Shown here piece after piece: positions 36,134 to 43,920 of a stretch of 46,144 nucleotides of DNA (position 1 is its first letter; every line of letters starts with the position of its first letter). Location of the stretch: positions 1 through 46,144 of the forward strand of contig NZ_JAKKFF010000031.1 in the NCBI RefSeq assembly GCF_022229015.1, written 5' to 3'. The stretch is from Micromonospora foliorum. GTDB lineage: Bacteria; Actinomycetota; Actinomycetes; Mycobacteriales; Micromonosporaceae. A program made the translations under genes and the position numbers. Below the pieces are notes generated by a model. The model did no database searches and had not been told where the DNA came from. It saw nothing but the letters and a program-made list of their open reading frames with translations.

Positions 36134-37594
36134 ATGACGGTGGACAACATTACCGAAAACGGTCAAGAGGGTATTGACCGAAGCCGGCTGGAGGCCTGCC
36201 TCAGCGTCTTCGAGGCGTTGGAGGCGCTGCCCTCCGACCACCCCGACGTGGTGCAGGTGCAGCGGGCCACCGCCCGGCTCTACAAGGTGATCAAGCAGCG
36301 GCGGCGGGAGGAGCGGCGGGACGCCATCCTCGCCGCCGACCGCGCGGTGACGGAGGCCACCGCCACCGGGGCGCCGGGGCGGATCGACGACGAGACGCAG
36401 GGCATTCCGCTCGCGTCCTCCGCCGCGGGCGAGACGGCGGGCTTCCTGCACAACCCCCGCGGCTGCTACGTCTGCAAGCAGCGCTACCGCGAGGTGGACG
36501 CCTTCTACCACCAGCTCTGCCCGTCCTGCGCCGCGCTCAACCGGGAGCGCCGCGACGCCCGAACCGACCTGACCGGTCGGCGCGCGCTGCTCACCGGCGG
36601 CCGGGCCAAGATCGGCATGTACATCGCACTGCGACTGCTGCGCGACGGCGCGCACACCACGGTGACGACGCGGTTCCCGCACGACGCGGTCCGCCGGTTC
36701 GCCGCGATGCCCGACAGCGGGGACTGGCTGCACCGGCTGCGCATCGTCGGGATCGACCTGCGCGACCCCGCCCAGGTGATCGCCCTCGCCGACGACGTCA
36801 GCAGCCAGGGCCCCCTCGACATTCTGATCAACAACGCGGCGCAGACCGTCCGCCGGTCCCCCGGGGCGTACGCGCAGCTCATCGCCGCCGAGGCCGCGGC
36901 CCTGCCGGACGGCCCGCTGCCGGAGCTGATCACGTTCGCCAAGCCGGACGGGCAGGGTGGCCCGGTGGGCAGCCTGACCGCGGGCCCACAGTCGACCGCG
37001 CTCACCCCGCACGCGCTCACCGCGCTGGCGCTGACCAGCGGCTCGGCCTCGCCGGAACGGATCGCGGCGTCCACGGCCATCGACGCCGGGGGTCTCGTGC
37101 CCGACCTCGACTCGGTCAACAGCTGGGTCCAGCGGGTGCAGGAGGTGGACCCGGTCGAGCTGCTCGAAGTGCAGCTGTGCAACGTCACCGCGCCGTTCGT
37201 GCTGGTCAGCCGGTTGCGCCCGGTGATGGCCGCCGCGTCGGCCCGCCGCAAGTACGTGGTGAACGTGTCGGCGATGGAGGGCCAGTTCGGCCGCGGTTAC
37301 AAGGGGCCGGGGCACCCGCACACCAACATGGCCAAGGCTGCGCTGAACATGCTGACCCGCACCAGCGCCGAGGAGATGCTGACCGACGGCATCCTGATGA
37401 CCAGCGTCGACACCGGCTGGATCACCGACGAACGCCCCCACCCGACGAAGATGCGGCTGGCCGACGAGGGCTTCCACGCCCCACTGGACCTGGTCGACGG
37501 CGCGGCCCGGGTGTACGACCCGATCGTCCGGGGCGAGCTGGGCGAGGACCTGTACGGCTGTTTCCTGAAGGACTACGCGCCCTGCGCCTGGTGA
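36134..37594 (+). CDS. SDR-fold protein with N-terminal zinc ribbon, lacking the SDR Tyr
   Basis: A 486-residue protein. Residues 1-105 are helical and charged. Cys111, Cys114, Cys129 and Cys132 (CYVC...CPSC) form a probable zinc ribbon. A short-chain dehydrogenase domain begins at about 148 with TGGRAKIG (154-161) and NNAA (233-236). It contains VNVSAMEG with Ser379, and HPHTNMAKAALNMLTRT, where Lys401 is the expected catalytic Lys but Thr397 replaces the Tyr of YxxxK. About 100 residues are inserted between NNAA and the Ser. The conserved-looking HPHTNMAKAALN block suggests a real family rather than a damaged enzyme. The function is unknown. Confidence 0.8.
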   Translation: MTVDNITENGQEGIDRSRLEACLSVFEALEALPSDHPDVVQVQRATARLYKVIKQRRREERRDAILAADRAVTEATATGAPGRIDDETQGIPLASSAAGETAGFLHNPRGCYVCKQRYREVDAFYHQLCPSCAALNRERRDARTDLTGRRALLTGGRAKIGMYIALRLLRDGAHTTVTTRFPHDAVRRFAAMPDSGDWLHRLRIVGIDLRDPAQVIALADDVSSQGPLDILINNAAQTVRRSPGAYAQLIAAEAAALPDGPLPELITFAKPDGQGGPVGSLTAGPQSTALTPHALTALALTSGSASPERIAASTAIDAGGLVPDLDSVNSWVQRVQEVDPVELLEVQLCNVTAPFVLVSRLRPVMAAASARRKYVVNVSAMEGQFGRGYKGPGHPHTNMAKAALNMLTRTSAEEMLTDGILMTSVDTGWITDERPHPTKMRLADEGFHAPLDLVDGAARVYDPIVRGELGEDLYGCFLKDYAPCAW

Positions 37595-37650
37595 TCGCCC
37601 CGCCCGACGGGGATGATCGCCCGCACCACGCGGATGATCGCCCCGCACCA
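37592..37650. repeat. Short imperfect tandem repeat
   Basis: Three imperfect copies of a unit like GGATGATCGCCCCGCACCA with a period of about 20 nt (37592-, 37611-37628 and 37632-37650). They fill the gap between the SDR stop and the ribosome site of the next gene. Confidence 0.5.
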
Positions 37651-37664
37651 TGAGGAGAAGAGAC

Positions 37665-38141
37665 ATGTCAGCTGACCGTGAATCGTGGCCGACGCTGGAC
37701 GAGCTGCTGCGCGAGGAGGACGAGCTGGAGCTCGCGGGTCTGTCCGAGACCGACGCGTACGAGCTGGGGATGCTCGCCGTCGCCGCGGCGACCGAGCAGC
37801 GGCTGCCGGTCTCGGTGGGGGTGTGGCGGGCCGGGCGGCAGCTGTTCCACTGTGGCCTGCCGGGGTCGACGGCGGACAACGACGCGTGGCTGCGTCGCAA
37901 GGGCCGGGTGGTGATGCGGTTCGAGCACTCCTCGCTGTACATGGCCCGGCTGTGCCAGGACAAGCAGGTGACCCTGGCCGAGAGGTTCGGCCTGCCGGCC
38001 TCGCGGTACGCGGCGGCCGGGGGTGCCGTGCCCCTGCGCGTACGCGGCACCGGTGTGGTGGGCTGGGTCGGTGTCTCCGGGCTGCCGCAGCTGGACGACC
38101 ACCGCTTCGTGGTCGACATCCTCCGCAAGCTCCCCCGCTAG
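37665..38141 (+). CDS. UPF0303/HbpS-like (GlcG fold) protein
   Basis: A 158-residue single-domain protein of the UPF0303/HbpS-like group, some of which bind or degrade heme. The pattern ETDAYELGMLAVAAATEQRLPVSVGVWRAGRQLFHCGLPGSTADNDAWLRRKGRVVMRFEHSSLYM, then AAAGGAVPLRVRGTGVVGWVGVSGLPQLDDHRFVV, fits this family's length and order. The ATG at 37665 has GAGGAG upstream; the ATG at 37650 would overlap that site. It is close to the siderophore operon, but a role in iron supply is only a suggestion. Confidence 0.8.
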   Translation: MSADRESWPTLDELLREEDELELAGLSETDAYELGMLAVAAATEQRLPVSVGVWRAGRQLFHCGLPGSTADNDAWLRRKGRVVMRFEHSSLYMARLCQDKQVTLAERFGLPASRYAAAGGAVPLRVRGTGVVGWVGVSGLPQLDDHRFVVDILRKLPR

Positions 38142-38147
38142 GGCGGT

Positions 38148-38176
38148 CCCGGCGGCCTCGCGACGAGGCCGCCGGG
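38148..38176. terminator. Bidirectional terminator between convergent genes
   Basis: A perfect 13-bp stem (38148-38160 with 38164-38176) and CGA loop in the 43-nt gap between two convergent genes. Confidence 0.82.
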
Positions 38177-38184
38177 TCACCCGC

Positions 38185-39561
38185 TCAGTGTGCGCGTCGG
38201 TTGGCGCGCAGGGCGCCCAGGAGCACGCCGGGCCGGGCCAGCGAACCGGGGTGCTCGCGCATGGAGACGACGTCGTTGAACCGCCGCGCGGTCGTCACGT
38301 CCGTGACGGTCGCGGCGATGATCTGCCCACTGGCCCACCTGGAGAGCCGGTAGCCGCGCGGGTAGGGCCCGTCGACGTGGGGCAACGCCAGGTCCGCCGA
38401 GGTCGACAGCGACCAGGCGGCGTCGACCACGACCTTCTGTAGCGCGAGGAAGTGGCGCGCGGGCGCCCGCAGATCGGGGCCGGACCGGAGGTACGTCGAC
38501 AGGCAGGCCGCGTGCAGGGCCGCCGCCGTCATGCCCTGCCCGTACACCGGGTTGAACGAGGCGACGGCGTCGCCGACGCTGATCAGGCCGGCCGGGAACC
38601 GCTTGAGCGCGTGGAAGTCCCGTCGCCGGCTGTCGGCATGGTGGTAGGTCTGGACGTCACCGATCATCTCCTGGTCGGCGACCTCGCCGAACTCCGGTGG
38701 GAACTGCTCCCGCAGGCGGCGGACGAAGTCCTCCGCGGTGCGCCCCGGACGGTCGTTGCGGTAACCGGCCATCATGGCCATCCACCGGCCGTCCTCGATG
38801 GCGAAGAACGCGGCCCCGGCCACGTCCACCGACGTCCTGGCGGTGTTCAGCGCCAGCACGACCGTCGAGGCCGGGGTGACCTCCGGACGACGGAACAGGG
38901 CGGTCGCGTAGTTGAGGTGCACGGTCATCCGCCGGGTGACCGGCCGGTCCCAGTCGGCCCGCTCCAGCCAGTCCGACAGTTTGCTGGACCGCCCCATGGC
39001 GTCGACCACGAGGTCGCCGCGCTCGACACCGGGGACCCCACCGACCTCACAGCGGACCCCGGTGACCGCGGTGCCGTCGACCACGAGGCCGGTGGCGCGG
39101 GCGGTGATCGTCTTGACGTTGGGCAGTCGAAGCACCTGCTGGCGGATCAGGCCCTCCAGCAGCGGCCGACTACCCGCCAGGCTGTCGGCGTCGTCGGGGA
39201 CGACGACCTTCAGACGCCCGTCGAGGTAGTTGCGCCGGGCCGTGGGCGGCGACTCGATCGCGCCGCGCGCCAGTGCCTCGTCGCGGAAGCCGGGAAACAG
39301 CCGCTCCAACTGGAAGAGGCCGCCGGGCAGCAGCGCGTGCAGCTGGGTCCCCTGGGGTACGCCGGGCCGCGCTCCGGTCACCTGCGGGTCGTCCCGGTCG
39401 ATGATGACGACGGTGTCGGCGTGGTCGGACAGCACCCGGGCGGCCAGCAGACCGGCGACGCTGCCGCCGACCACGACGGCCGTTCCCATCGTCGGGGACG
39501 GCTGGTCAGGGGGTCGTGCCGCGTTCAGCTCTGCGAAGACCCGGGACGGGGAGAGGGACAT
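38185..39561 (-). CDS. FAD-dependent monooxygenase/oxidoreductase
   Basis: A 458-residue flavoprotein of the aromatic-hydroxylase/squalene-epoxidase fold. The N-terminal dinucleotide-binding motif is AVVVGGSVAGLLAARVLSDHADTVVIIDRD. A DAMGRSS segment lies mid-chain, and GLISVGDAVASFNPVYGQGMTAAALHA is the GD motif that binds the FAD ribityl chain. No transmembrane segment is seen. The ATG at 39561 has GGAG 6 nt upstream; the ATG four codons earlier overlaps that site. It is divergent from the serine hydrolase gene over 234 nt. The substrate is unknown; such enzymes often act in secondary metabolism or resistance. Confidence 0.88.
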   Translation of the reverse strand: MSLSPSRVFAELNAARPPDQPSPTMGTAVVVGGSVAGLLAARVLSDHADTVVIIDRDDPQVTGARPGVPQGTQLHALLPGGLFQLERLFPGFRDEALARGAIESPPTARRNYLDGRLKVVVPDDADSLAGSRPLLEGLIRQQVLRLPNVKTITARATGLVVDGTAVTGVRCEVGGVPGVERGDLVVDAMGRSSKLSDWLERADWDRPVTRRMTVHLNYATALFRRPEVTPASTVVLALNTARTSVDVAGAAFFAIEDGRWMAMMAGYRNDRPGRTAEDFVRRLREQFPPEFGEVADQEMIGDVQTYHHADSRRRDFHALKRFPAGLISVGDAVASFNPVYGQGMTAAALHAACLSTYLRSGPDLRAPARHFLALQKVVVDAAWSLSTSADLALPHVDGPYPRGYRLSRWASGQIIAATVTDVTTARRFNDVVSMREHPGSLARPGVLLGALRANRRAH

Positions 39562-39795
39562 CGTGCTCTCCAAGAGGTAACGGGGTGTGTGCCCTCCCCG
39601 GTGACTGCCACGACCGTGCGCGGACAGACCGGTGGACGGTCGTTCGACGTGATGCCCGCCGATCGTCGCACAAACGCCCGAACGTCAACCGGCTGTGTCC
39701 GCCAGATGACCACCTGTTGGCCGATGGGGCCGACGGGCTCGACGTTCGGACCCGACAGGTGGCGCGCCCGAGGACCGACTGTCACGATCTCCGGC

Positions 39796-41181
39796 ATGCC
39801 CGTTGCGCGTCGTACTCTGCTCGGGGCCGGCCTGGCCGCCGCGACCTCCGCCCTCACCGGCTGCGGCGACAACGGCGCGACGGACCCCGGCGCTGCGGCC
39901 ACCGGCGACGCGGTGACCGGGACGGATGCCGCCGGGAACCGGGCCGGGTTCGGTTCGGCGGGAAACCTCAGGTCGCCGTCCGCCGCACCGGGCGCGCCGG
40001 TCCCCCCGAGCGGCGGCGCCCCACCAGCGGGTCAGGCCCCCTACGCGCGGGACGTGACCGCCCTGATCCGTCGACACCTGCCCGCCACGGCGCAGACCTT
40101 CCAGCACAAGGGTTTCCCCGGTGCGGTCGCTCTCGTCCTCGTGGACGGGAAGATGATGGTGCACACCGCCGTCGGTGAGGCTTTGCGCTACGGCGCGGGT
40201 CCGAAGCTGCTGGCGGCGGGTCAACGCGTCGCGATGCGCCCGGACTCCATCTTCGACCTGGCCTCGGTCACCAAGGTGTACACGGCCATCCTGCTCCTGC
40301 AGCAGGTCGACAAGGGGCAGGTCGACCTCGGCGCTGCGGTGCGCGACTACCTGCCCGCCTTCACCGGCACGGGCAAGGAACAGATCACCGTCGAGATGCT
40401 GCTCACCCACACCAGCGGCCTCCCCGTCGGTGCCAAGGTCACCGGTCTGCCCGACAACGCGGCCCGCTGGAACGCCGTGCTCACCACGCCGCTGGTCGCC
40501 GGCGCCGTGCCCGGGAACACGTTCCGCTACTCAAGCGTGGGGCTGATGGTCGCCGGCAAGATCGTCGAGAAGGTCACCGGCCAGCGGCTCGACCAGGCAC
40601 TCCGGACCAACCTCACCAACCCGCTCGGCCTGCGCGACACCGGCTTCAACGCCAGCAGTTGGATGTCCACCACCTCGAAGGCCAACCGGCTGGTCGCCAC
40701 CGACGCCCGCTCGTCCCGGGGCCTGCTGCGGGGCACCGTCCACGACGACGTCGCCAACCACCTCGGTGGCATCGCCGGCCACGCCGGCATCTTCGCCTCC
40801 GCGGCCGACCTCGCGGCCATCGGTCAGCTGCTCCTCGACGAGGGCACCTACCAGGGCAAGCGAATCCTGGCCGCGGCGACCGTGCGCCGGATGCTCAGCA
40901 ACCACAACGCCGGCAAACCCGCCATCGACCCGGAGCGACCCAATCGGACCTCGGCGCACGGCCTCGGGGTTGTCCTCAACCAGAGCTGGTTCATGGGGAG
41001 GCTCGCCTCGGCCCGGACCTTCGGGCACACCGGGTTCGCCGGCCCCTCGCTCCTGGTCGCTCCCGACCGCAAACTCGTCCTGGCGCTGCTGACCAACCGC
41101 GCGCACCCCAACTGGAGCTGGTCGAATCCCGACCCGGTCCGCGCCGCCGTCGGCGACCTGCTCGCGACGGCGGTCAGCTGA
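39796..41181 (+). CDS. Exported serine hydrolase of the beta-lactamase/class C fold (lipoprotein)
   Basis: A 461-residue protein. The N-terminus MPVARRTLLGAGLAAATSALTGC has twin arginines and a lipobox, so Tat export and lipidation of Cys23 are likely. A Gly/Pro/Ala-rich linker (24-80) precedes the catalytic domain. Active-site motifs are Ser157-Val-Thr-Lys160 (SxxK), Tyr245-Ser-Ser and His411-Thr-Gly. The sequence ITVEMLLTHTSGLP is typical of class C-like esterases and D-amino-acid peptidases. Secreted members of this fold are more often peptidases or esterases than true beta-lactamases. The start is divergent from the FAD enzyme gene, with no strong ribosome site. Confidence 0.9.
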   Translation: MPVARRTLLGAGLAAATSALTGCGDNGATDPGAAATGDAVTGTDAAGNRAGFGSAGNLRSPSAAPGAPVPPSGGAPPAGQAPYARDVTALIRRHLPATAQTFQHKGFPGAVALVLVDGKMMVHTAVGEALRYGAGPKLLAAGQRVAMRPDSIFDLASVTKVYTAILLLQQVDKGQVDLGAAVRDYLPAFTGTGKEQITVEMLLTHTSGLPVGAKVTGLPDNAARWNAVLTTPLVAGAVPGNTFRYSSVGLMVAGKIVEKVTGQRLDQALRTNLTNPLGLRDTGFNASSWMSTTSKANRLVATDARSSRGLLRGTVHDDVANHLGGIAGHAGIFASAADLAAIGQLLLDEGTYQGKRILAAATVRRMLSNHNAGKPAIDPERPNRTSAHGLGVVLNQSWFMGRLASARTFGHTGFAGPSLLVAPDRKLVLALLTNRAHPNWSWSNPDPVRAAVGDLLATAVS

Positions 41182-41222
41182 CCGGAAGGTGTGGACCATC
41201 GCGCCGCGCCCTGACACGATAC

Positions 41223-41239
41223 TTGCGCTAGTAGTGCAA
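41223..41239. promoter_or_regulatory. 17-bp imperfect palindrome upstream of the lipase gene
   Basis: TTGCGCTAGTAGTGCAA is a palindrome around a central G with one mismatched pair. It lies 28 nt upstream of the lipase start in the 86-nt gap after the serine hydrolase gene. It resembles operators of TetR- or MarR-type regulators, but no such gene is adjacent. Confidence 0.55.
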
Positions 41240-41267
41240 ATACTTCGTCCCTCAAGGTGGAGGATCG

Positions 41268-42596
41268 ATGCACACATCTCGCCGGAGGCTGCTCTCCGTG
41301 CTGGTCGGGGTCGCCCTCGCGGCCGGCCTGTCCCCCGTCGCCGTTCCCCGCGCCGCCGAAGCCGTCGTCACCCCGACCTACCGCCCAGTGATCTTCGTGC
41401 ACGGCAGCGCGGGATCGGCGGCGCAGTTCGAGTCCCAGGCCAAGCGGCTGGCCAGCAACGGCTATCCGATCGACGTCATCGAAGCCCACGAGTACGACTC
41501 CCCGAACATCGCGACCATCCTGCCCCAGGTGTACGCGGGGCTCGACGCGCGGATCTCCCGCCTGCTGGCGGCCACCAGCGCGGACCGGGTCGACCTCGTC
41601 GCGCACTCGCTGGGCACCTTCGTCACGCAGGGCTATCTCACCAGCTCGCCGGAGCGGGCCGCCCGGGTCGCCCACTACGTCAACCTGGACGGGCGCACCG
41701 CGACCTCCCCGCCGGGCGGTGTGCCCACCCTCGCGATCTGGGGCGAGGGCGACCCGGCCCGCGCCGTCGTCGGCGCGACAAACGTGCACCTGCCGGACCA
41801 GTCGCACACCCAGACCGTGTCGTCGGCGGAGTCGTTCGGCGAGATCTTCCGGTTCCTCCAGGGCCGCGCGCCCCACACGACGCGGATCGTGCCCCAACTC
41901 TTCGGCGCCGCCCGGGTCTCCGGCCGGGCCGTGCTCTTTCCGAGCAACGTCGGCGTCGCCGGTGCGACTGTCGAGGTCTACCCGGTCAGCCCGCTGACCG
42001 GCGACCGACTGTCCCACCGGCCCGCGCACCGGTTGTCGCTCGGTGCCGACGGCTCGTTCGGCCCGATCCCGGTGCTCGCCACGGCCCGCTACGAGTTCGC
42101 CCTCGTGCGCACCGGCGCCGCGACGCACCACTTCTACTTCCAGCCGTTCCTGCGCTCGGACTCGTTCGTCCGCCTCGCGACAAGCGAGCCGGGCGAGGGC
42201 CTCAGCGCCCTGATCGACACCAGTGACCGACACACGGCGCTCACCATCCAACGCCAGAAGGAGTGGTGGGGCGACCAGGGCGATGCCGGCGACAACCTCT
42301 GGATCAACGGCAGGGATGTCCTGAACGCGGCGAACGCACCGCGCGCCAAGAGGACGATCGGCATCTTCGCGTTCGACGACGGCAGCGATGGCGTCACGGA
42401 TCTGACGGCCCCGTTGCCGGAGTTCTTCAGCCAGACCTTCATCACCGGCATGGACGTCTTCATTCCGGCGACGCCGGCACACCTCGGCCTGGTACGGATC
42501 ACCGTGGGCCAACGCGGCGGCGGGTACGAGGTGATCAACGTGCCCAACTGGAGATCGAGCACCGACCGGGTGACGGTCGGCGTGGACGACTTCTGA
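41268..42596 (+). CDS. Secreted alpha/beta-hydrolase (lipase-like) with C-terminal beta domain
   Basis: A 442-residue exported enzyme. The signal peptide MHTSRRRLLSVLVGVALAAGL ends near residue 32. The alpha/beta-hydrolase domain (about 35-200) has the oxyanion motif VIFVHGS and the nucleophile elbow AHSLG with Ser114. WGEGD (Asp161) and QSHTQT (His179) are candidates for the remaining triad. The C-terminal region (about 200-442) is beta-rich, starting VPQLFGAARVSGRAVLFPSNVGVAGATVEVYPVS, a carboxypeptidase-regulatory-like stretch, as in some actinobacterial lipases. A good GGAGG precedes the ATG. Lipid or polyester substrates are plausible. Confidence 0.88.
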   Translation: MHTSRRRLLSVLVGVALAAGLSPVAVPRAAEAVVTPTYRPVIFVHGSAGSAAQFESQAKRLASNGYPIDVIEAHEYDSPNIATILPQVYAGLDARISRLLAATSADRVDLVAHSLGTFVTQGYLTSSPERAARVAHYVNLDGRTATSPPGGVPTLAIWGEGDPARAVVGATNVHLPDQSHTQTVSSAESFGEIFRFLQGRAPHTTRIVPQLFGAARVSGRAVLFPSNVGVAGATVEVYPVSPLTGDRLSHRPAHRLSLGADGSFGPIPVLATARYEFALVRTGAATHHFYFQPFLRSDSFVRLATSEPGEGLSALIDTSDRHTALTIQRQKEWWGDQGDAGDNLWINGRDVLNAANAPRAKRTIGIFAFDDGSDGVTDLTAPLPEFFSQTFITGMDVFIPATPAHLGLVRITVGQRGGGYEVINVPNWRSSTDRVTVGVDDF

Positions 42597-42607
42597 CCGC
42601 GTCGCGG

Positions 42608-42647
42608 GCGGCCCGGCCACCTCGGGTCGAGACGGTGGCCGGGCCGC
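42608..42647. terminator. Bidirectional terminator between the lipase and MFS genes
   Basis: A perfect 14-bp stem, GCGGCCCGGCCACC (42608-42621) with its complement at 42634-42647, and a 12-nt loop, in the 62-nt gap between convergent genes. Confidence 0.78.
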
Positions 42648-42658
42648 TCGCGCAGCCG

Positions 42659-43879
42659 TCAGACGGTGGCCGGGACCCGATCGCGCACCCGTCGTCCGAC
42701 GGCGAAGCTGACCACTCCCAGGATCAACCCGACGACCGCCAGAAGGACGCCCACCCGGGCCGGCGCGAGGTAACCAAGTCCGGCGGCGATGGCGACGCTG
42801 CCCAGGGCGGCGCCCAGGCTGTTCGCGATGTTCATGGCCGACTGGTTGAGCGCCGCGCCCATCAGTTGTGCTCCCGGGGCGACCGTGATGAGGCGCGCCT
42901 GTAGGACCGGCCCGAGATAGAGGCTGGTCGCACCGACCAGGAACGCGCCCACGAACAGGCCGACACGGGACGACGCCACGAGGCTGAACACGGCGATGCT
43001 CACGATCATCGCCACGAAGCCGATGACCATGCTCCGCTGGAGGTCGCGGTCGGCCAGCCAGCCGCCCAGGGCGTTGCCGACGGTCATCCCGAGACCCACC
43101 GCGACCAACGCCCACGGCACCGTCGCGGCGGAGAGCCCGGTGACGTCGGTGGTGACCGGCGCGATGTAGGTGTTCACCGCGAAGAACCCGGCGAACCCGA
43201 CCGCGCCGGTGGCGGCGACCAGCCAGACCTGCGAGGTCCGCAGCGCCCGCAACTCGGCGGCCGGTGAGCCGTCGACCGCCGCGGCGACCTCCGGAACGAC
43301 CGCCAGCACCGCCAGCAGGGTGAGCAGGAAGAAGCCGGCGATGACCAGGTACGCGAACCGCCAGTCGACCGTCTGCCCGAGGCGCGTGATGAGGGGTACG
43401 CCGACCAGGTTGCTCACGGTCAGACCGCCCAGCACGGTGGCGAAACCACGGGCCTCGTTACCGGGGCCCATCAGGGTCGCCGCGAGCAGACCGGCCGCAC
43501 CGAAGTACGCGCCGTGCGGCAGTGCCGCCGCGAACCGGGCCACCAGCACCAGGTCGAAGGTGGGGGCGACCGCGGATGCGACGGTGCCGACGGCGAACAG
43601 CACGAGCAGCCCGAGGACGAGCTTCTTGCGGGGTAGGCGCGCGCTCAACGCGGCGATCAGCGGCGCGCCGACGACCACGCCGAGCGCGTACGCGGTGATC
43701 ATCCAGCCGGCTCGGGCGATCGCGTCCGACGGCGACTGCGCGTACTGGTGCGGGAGCAGACCGCGGGCGATGTCGGGCAGCAGCCCCATCGCCACGAACT
43801 CGGTGAGGCCGACCGCGACGCCGCCCAGTGCCAGCGCGGCCAGTGCCGCCAACCGTCGACCTCTGCTCAACTCGATCAC
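42659..43879 (-). CDS. MFS transporter, DHA1/AraJ-type efflux pump
   Basis: A 406-residue protein with about 12 membrane segments. TM1 contains GGVAVGLTEFVAMGLLPDIA, typical of the AraJ/YdhP-like drug and sugar exporters. The loop motif after TM2 reads LPRKKLVLGLL (family form A-R-x-x-R-K), and TM4-5 has RFAAALPHGAYFGAA. The GTG start at 43879 has no ribosome site, but a TAAATT box lies a few bases upstream, so a leaderless mRNA is possible. It is divergent from a ROK regulator across 41 nt holding a short palindrome. A sugar-like or drug substrate is likely. Confidence 0.9.
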   Translation of the reverse strand: MIELSRGRRLAALAALALGGVAVGLTEFVAMGLLPDIARGLLPHQYAQSPSDAIARAGWMITAYALGVVVGAPLIAALSARLPRKKLVLGLLVLFAVGTVASAVAPTFDLVLVARFAAALPHGAYFGAAGLLAATLMGPGNEARGFATVLGGLTVSNLVGVPLITRLGQTVDWRFAYLVIAGFFLLTLLAVLAVVPEVAAAVDGSPAAELRALRTSQVWLVAATGAVGFAGFFAVNTYIAPVTTDVTGLSAATVPWALVAVGLGMTVGNALGGWLADRDLQRSMVIGFVAMIVSIAVFSLVASSRVGLFVGAFLVGATSLYLGPVLQARLITVAPGAQLMGAALNQSAMNIANSLGAALGSVAIAAGLGYLAPARVGVLLAVVGLILGVVSFAVGRRVRDRVPATV

Positions 43880-43891
43880 CGAAAAAATTTA

Positions 43892-43904
43892 GCAACAGCG
43901 TTGC
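43892..43904. promoter_or_regulatory. Shared operator between MFS and ROK genes
   Basis: GCAAC-AGC-GTTGC is a perfect inverted repeat flanked by the -10-like boxes TAAATT (minus strand) and TAATAG (43906-43911, plus strand). A bound ROK protein would cover both promoters. Confidence 0.65.
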
Positions 43905-43920
43905 GTAATAGGGTGGTGGG

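Noticed and set aside
32773..36150. Very long open frame on the minus strand (1125 codons)
   Set aside because: It is antisense to the whole siderophore operon, has low-complexity His/Gly/Arg/Asp-rich translation and no start site. It arises from GC-biased codon use on the plus strand.
37592..37650. CRISPR-like short repeats
   Set aside because: Only three imperfect copies in direct tandem with no spacers; it is a simple repeat.
35960..38128. 722-codon open frame on the minus strand
   Set aside because: It covers the SDR and UPF0303 genes in antisense, and the translation is low-complexity.
39640..39750. CGAACGTC/GACGTTCG inverted half-sites between the FAD enzyme and serine hydrolase genes
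   Set aside because: Copies are about 60 bp apart and only 8 bp long, which is expected by chance in DNA this rich in CG.
40848..43115. 755-codon open frame on the minus strand
   Set aside because: It is antisense to the lipase and overlaps the MFS gene in another frame; no recognisable domain.
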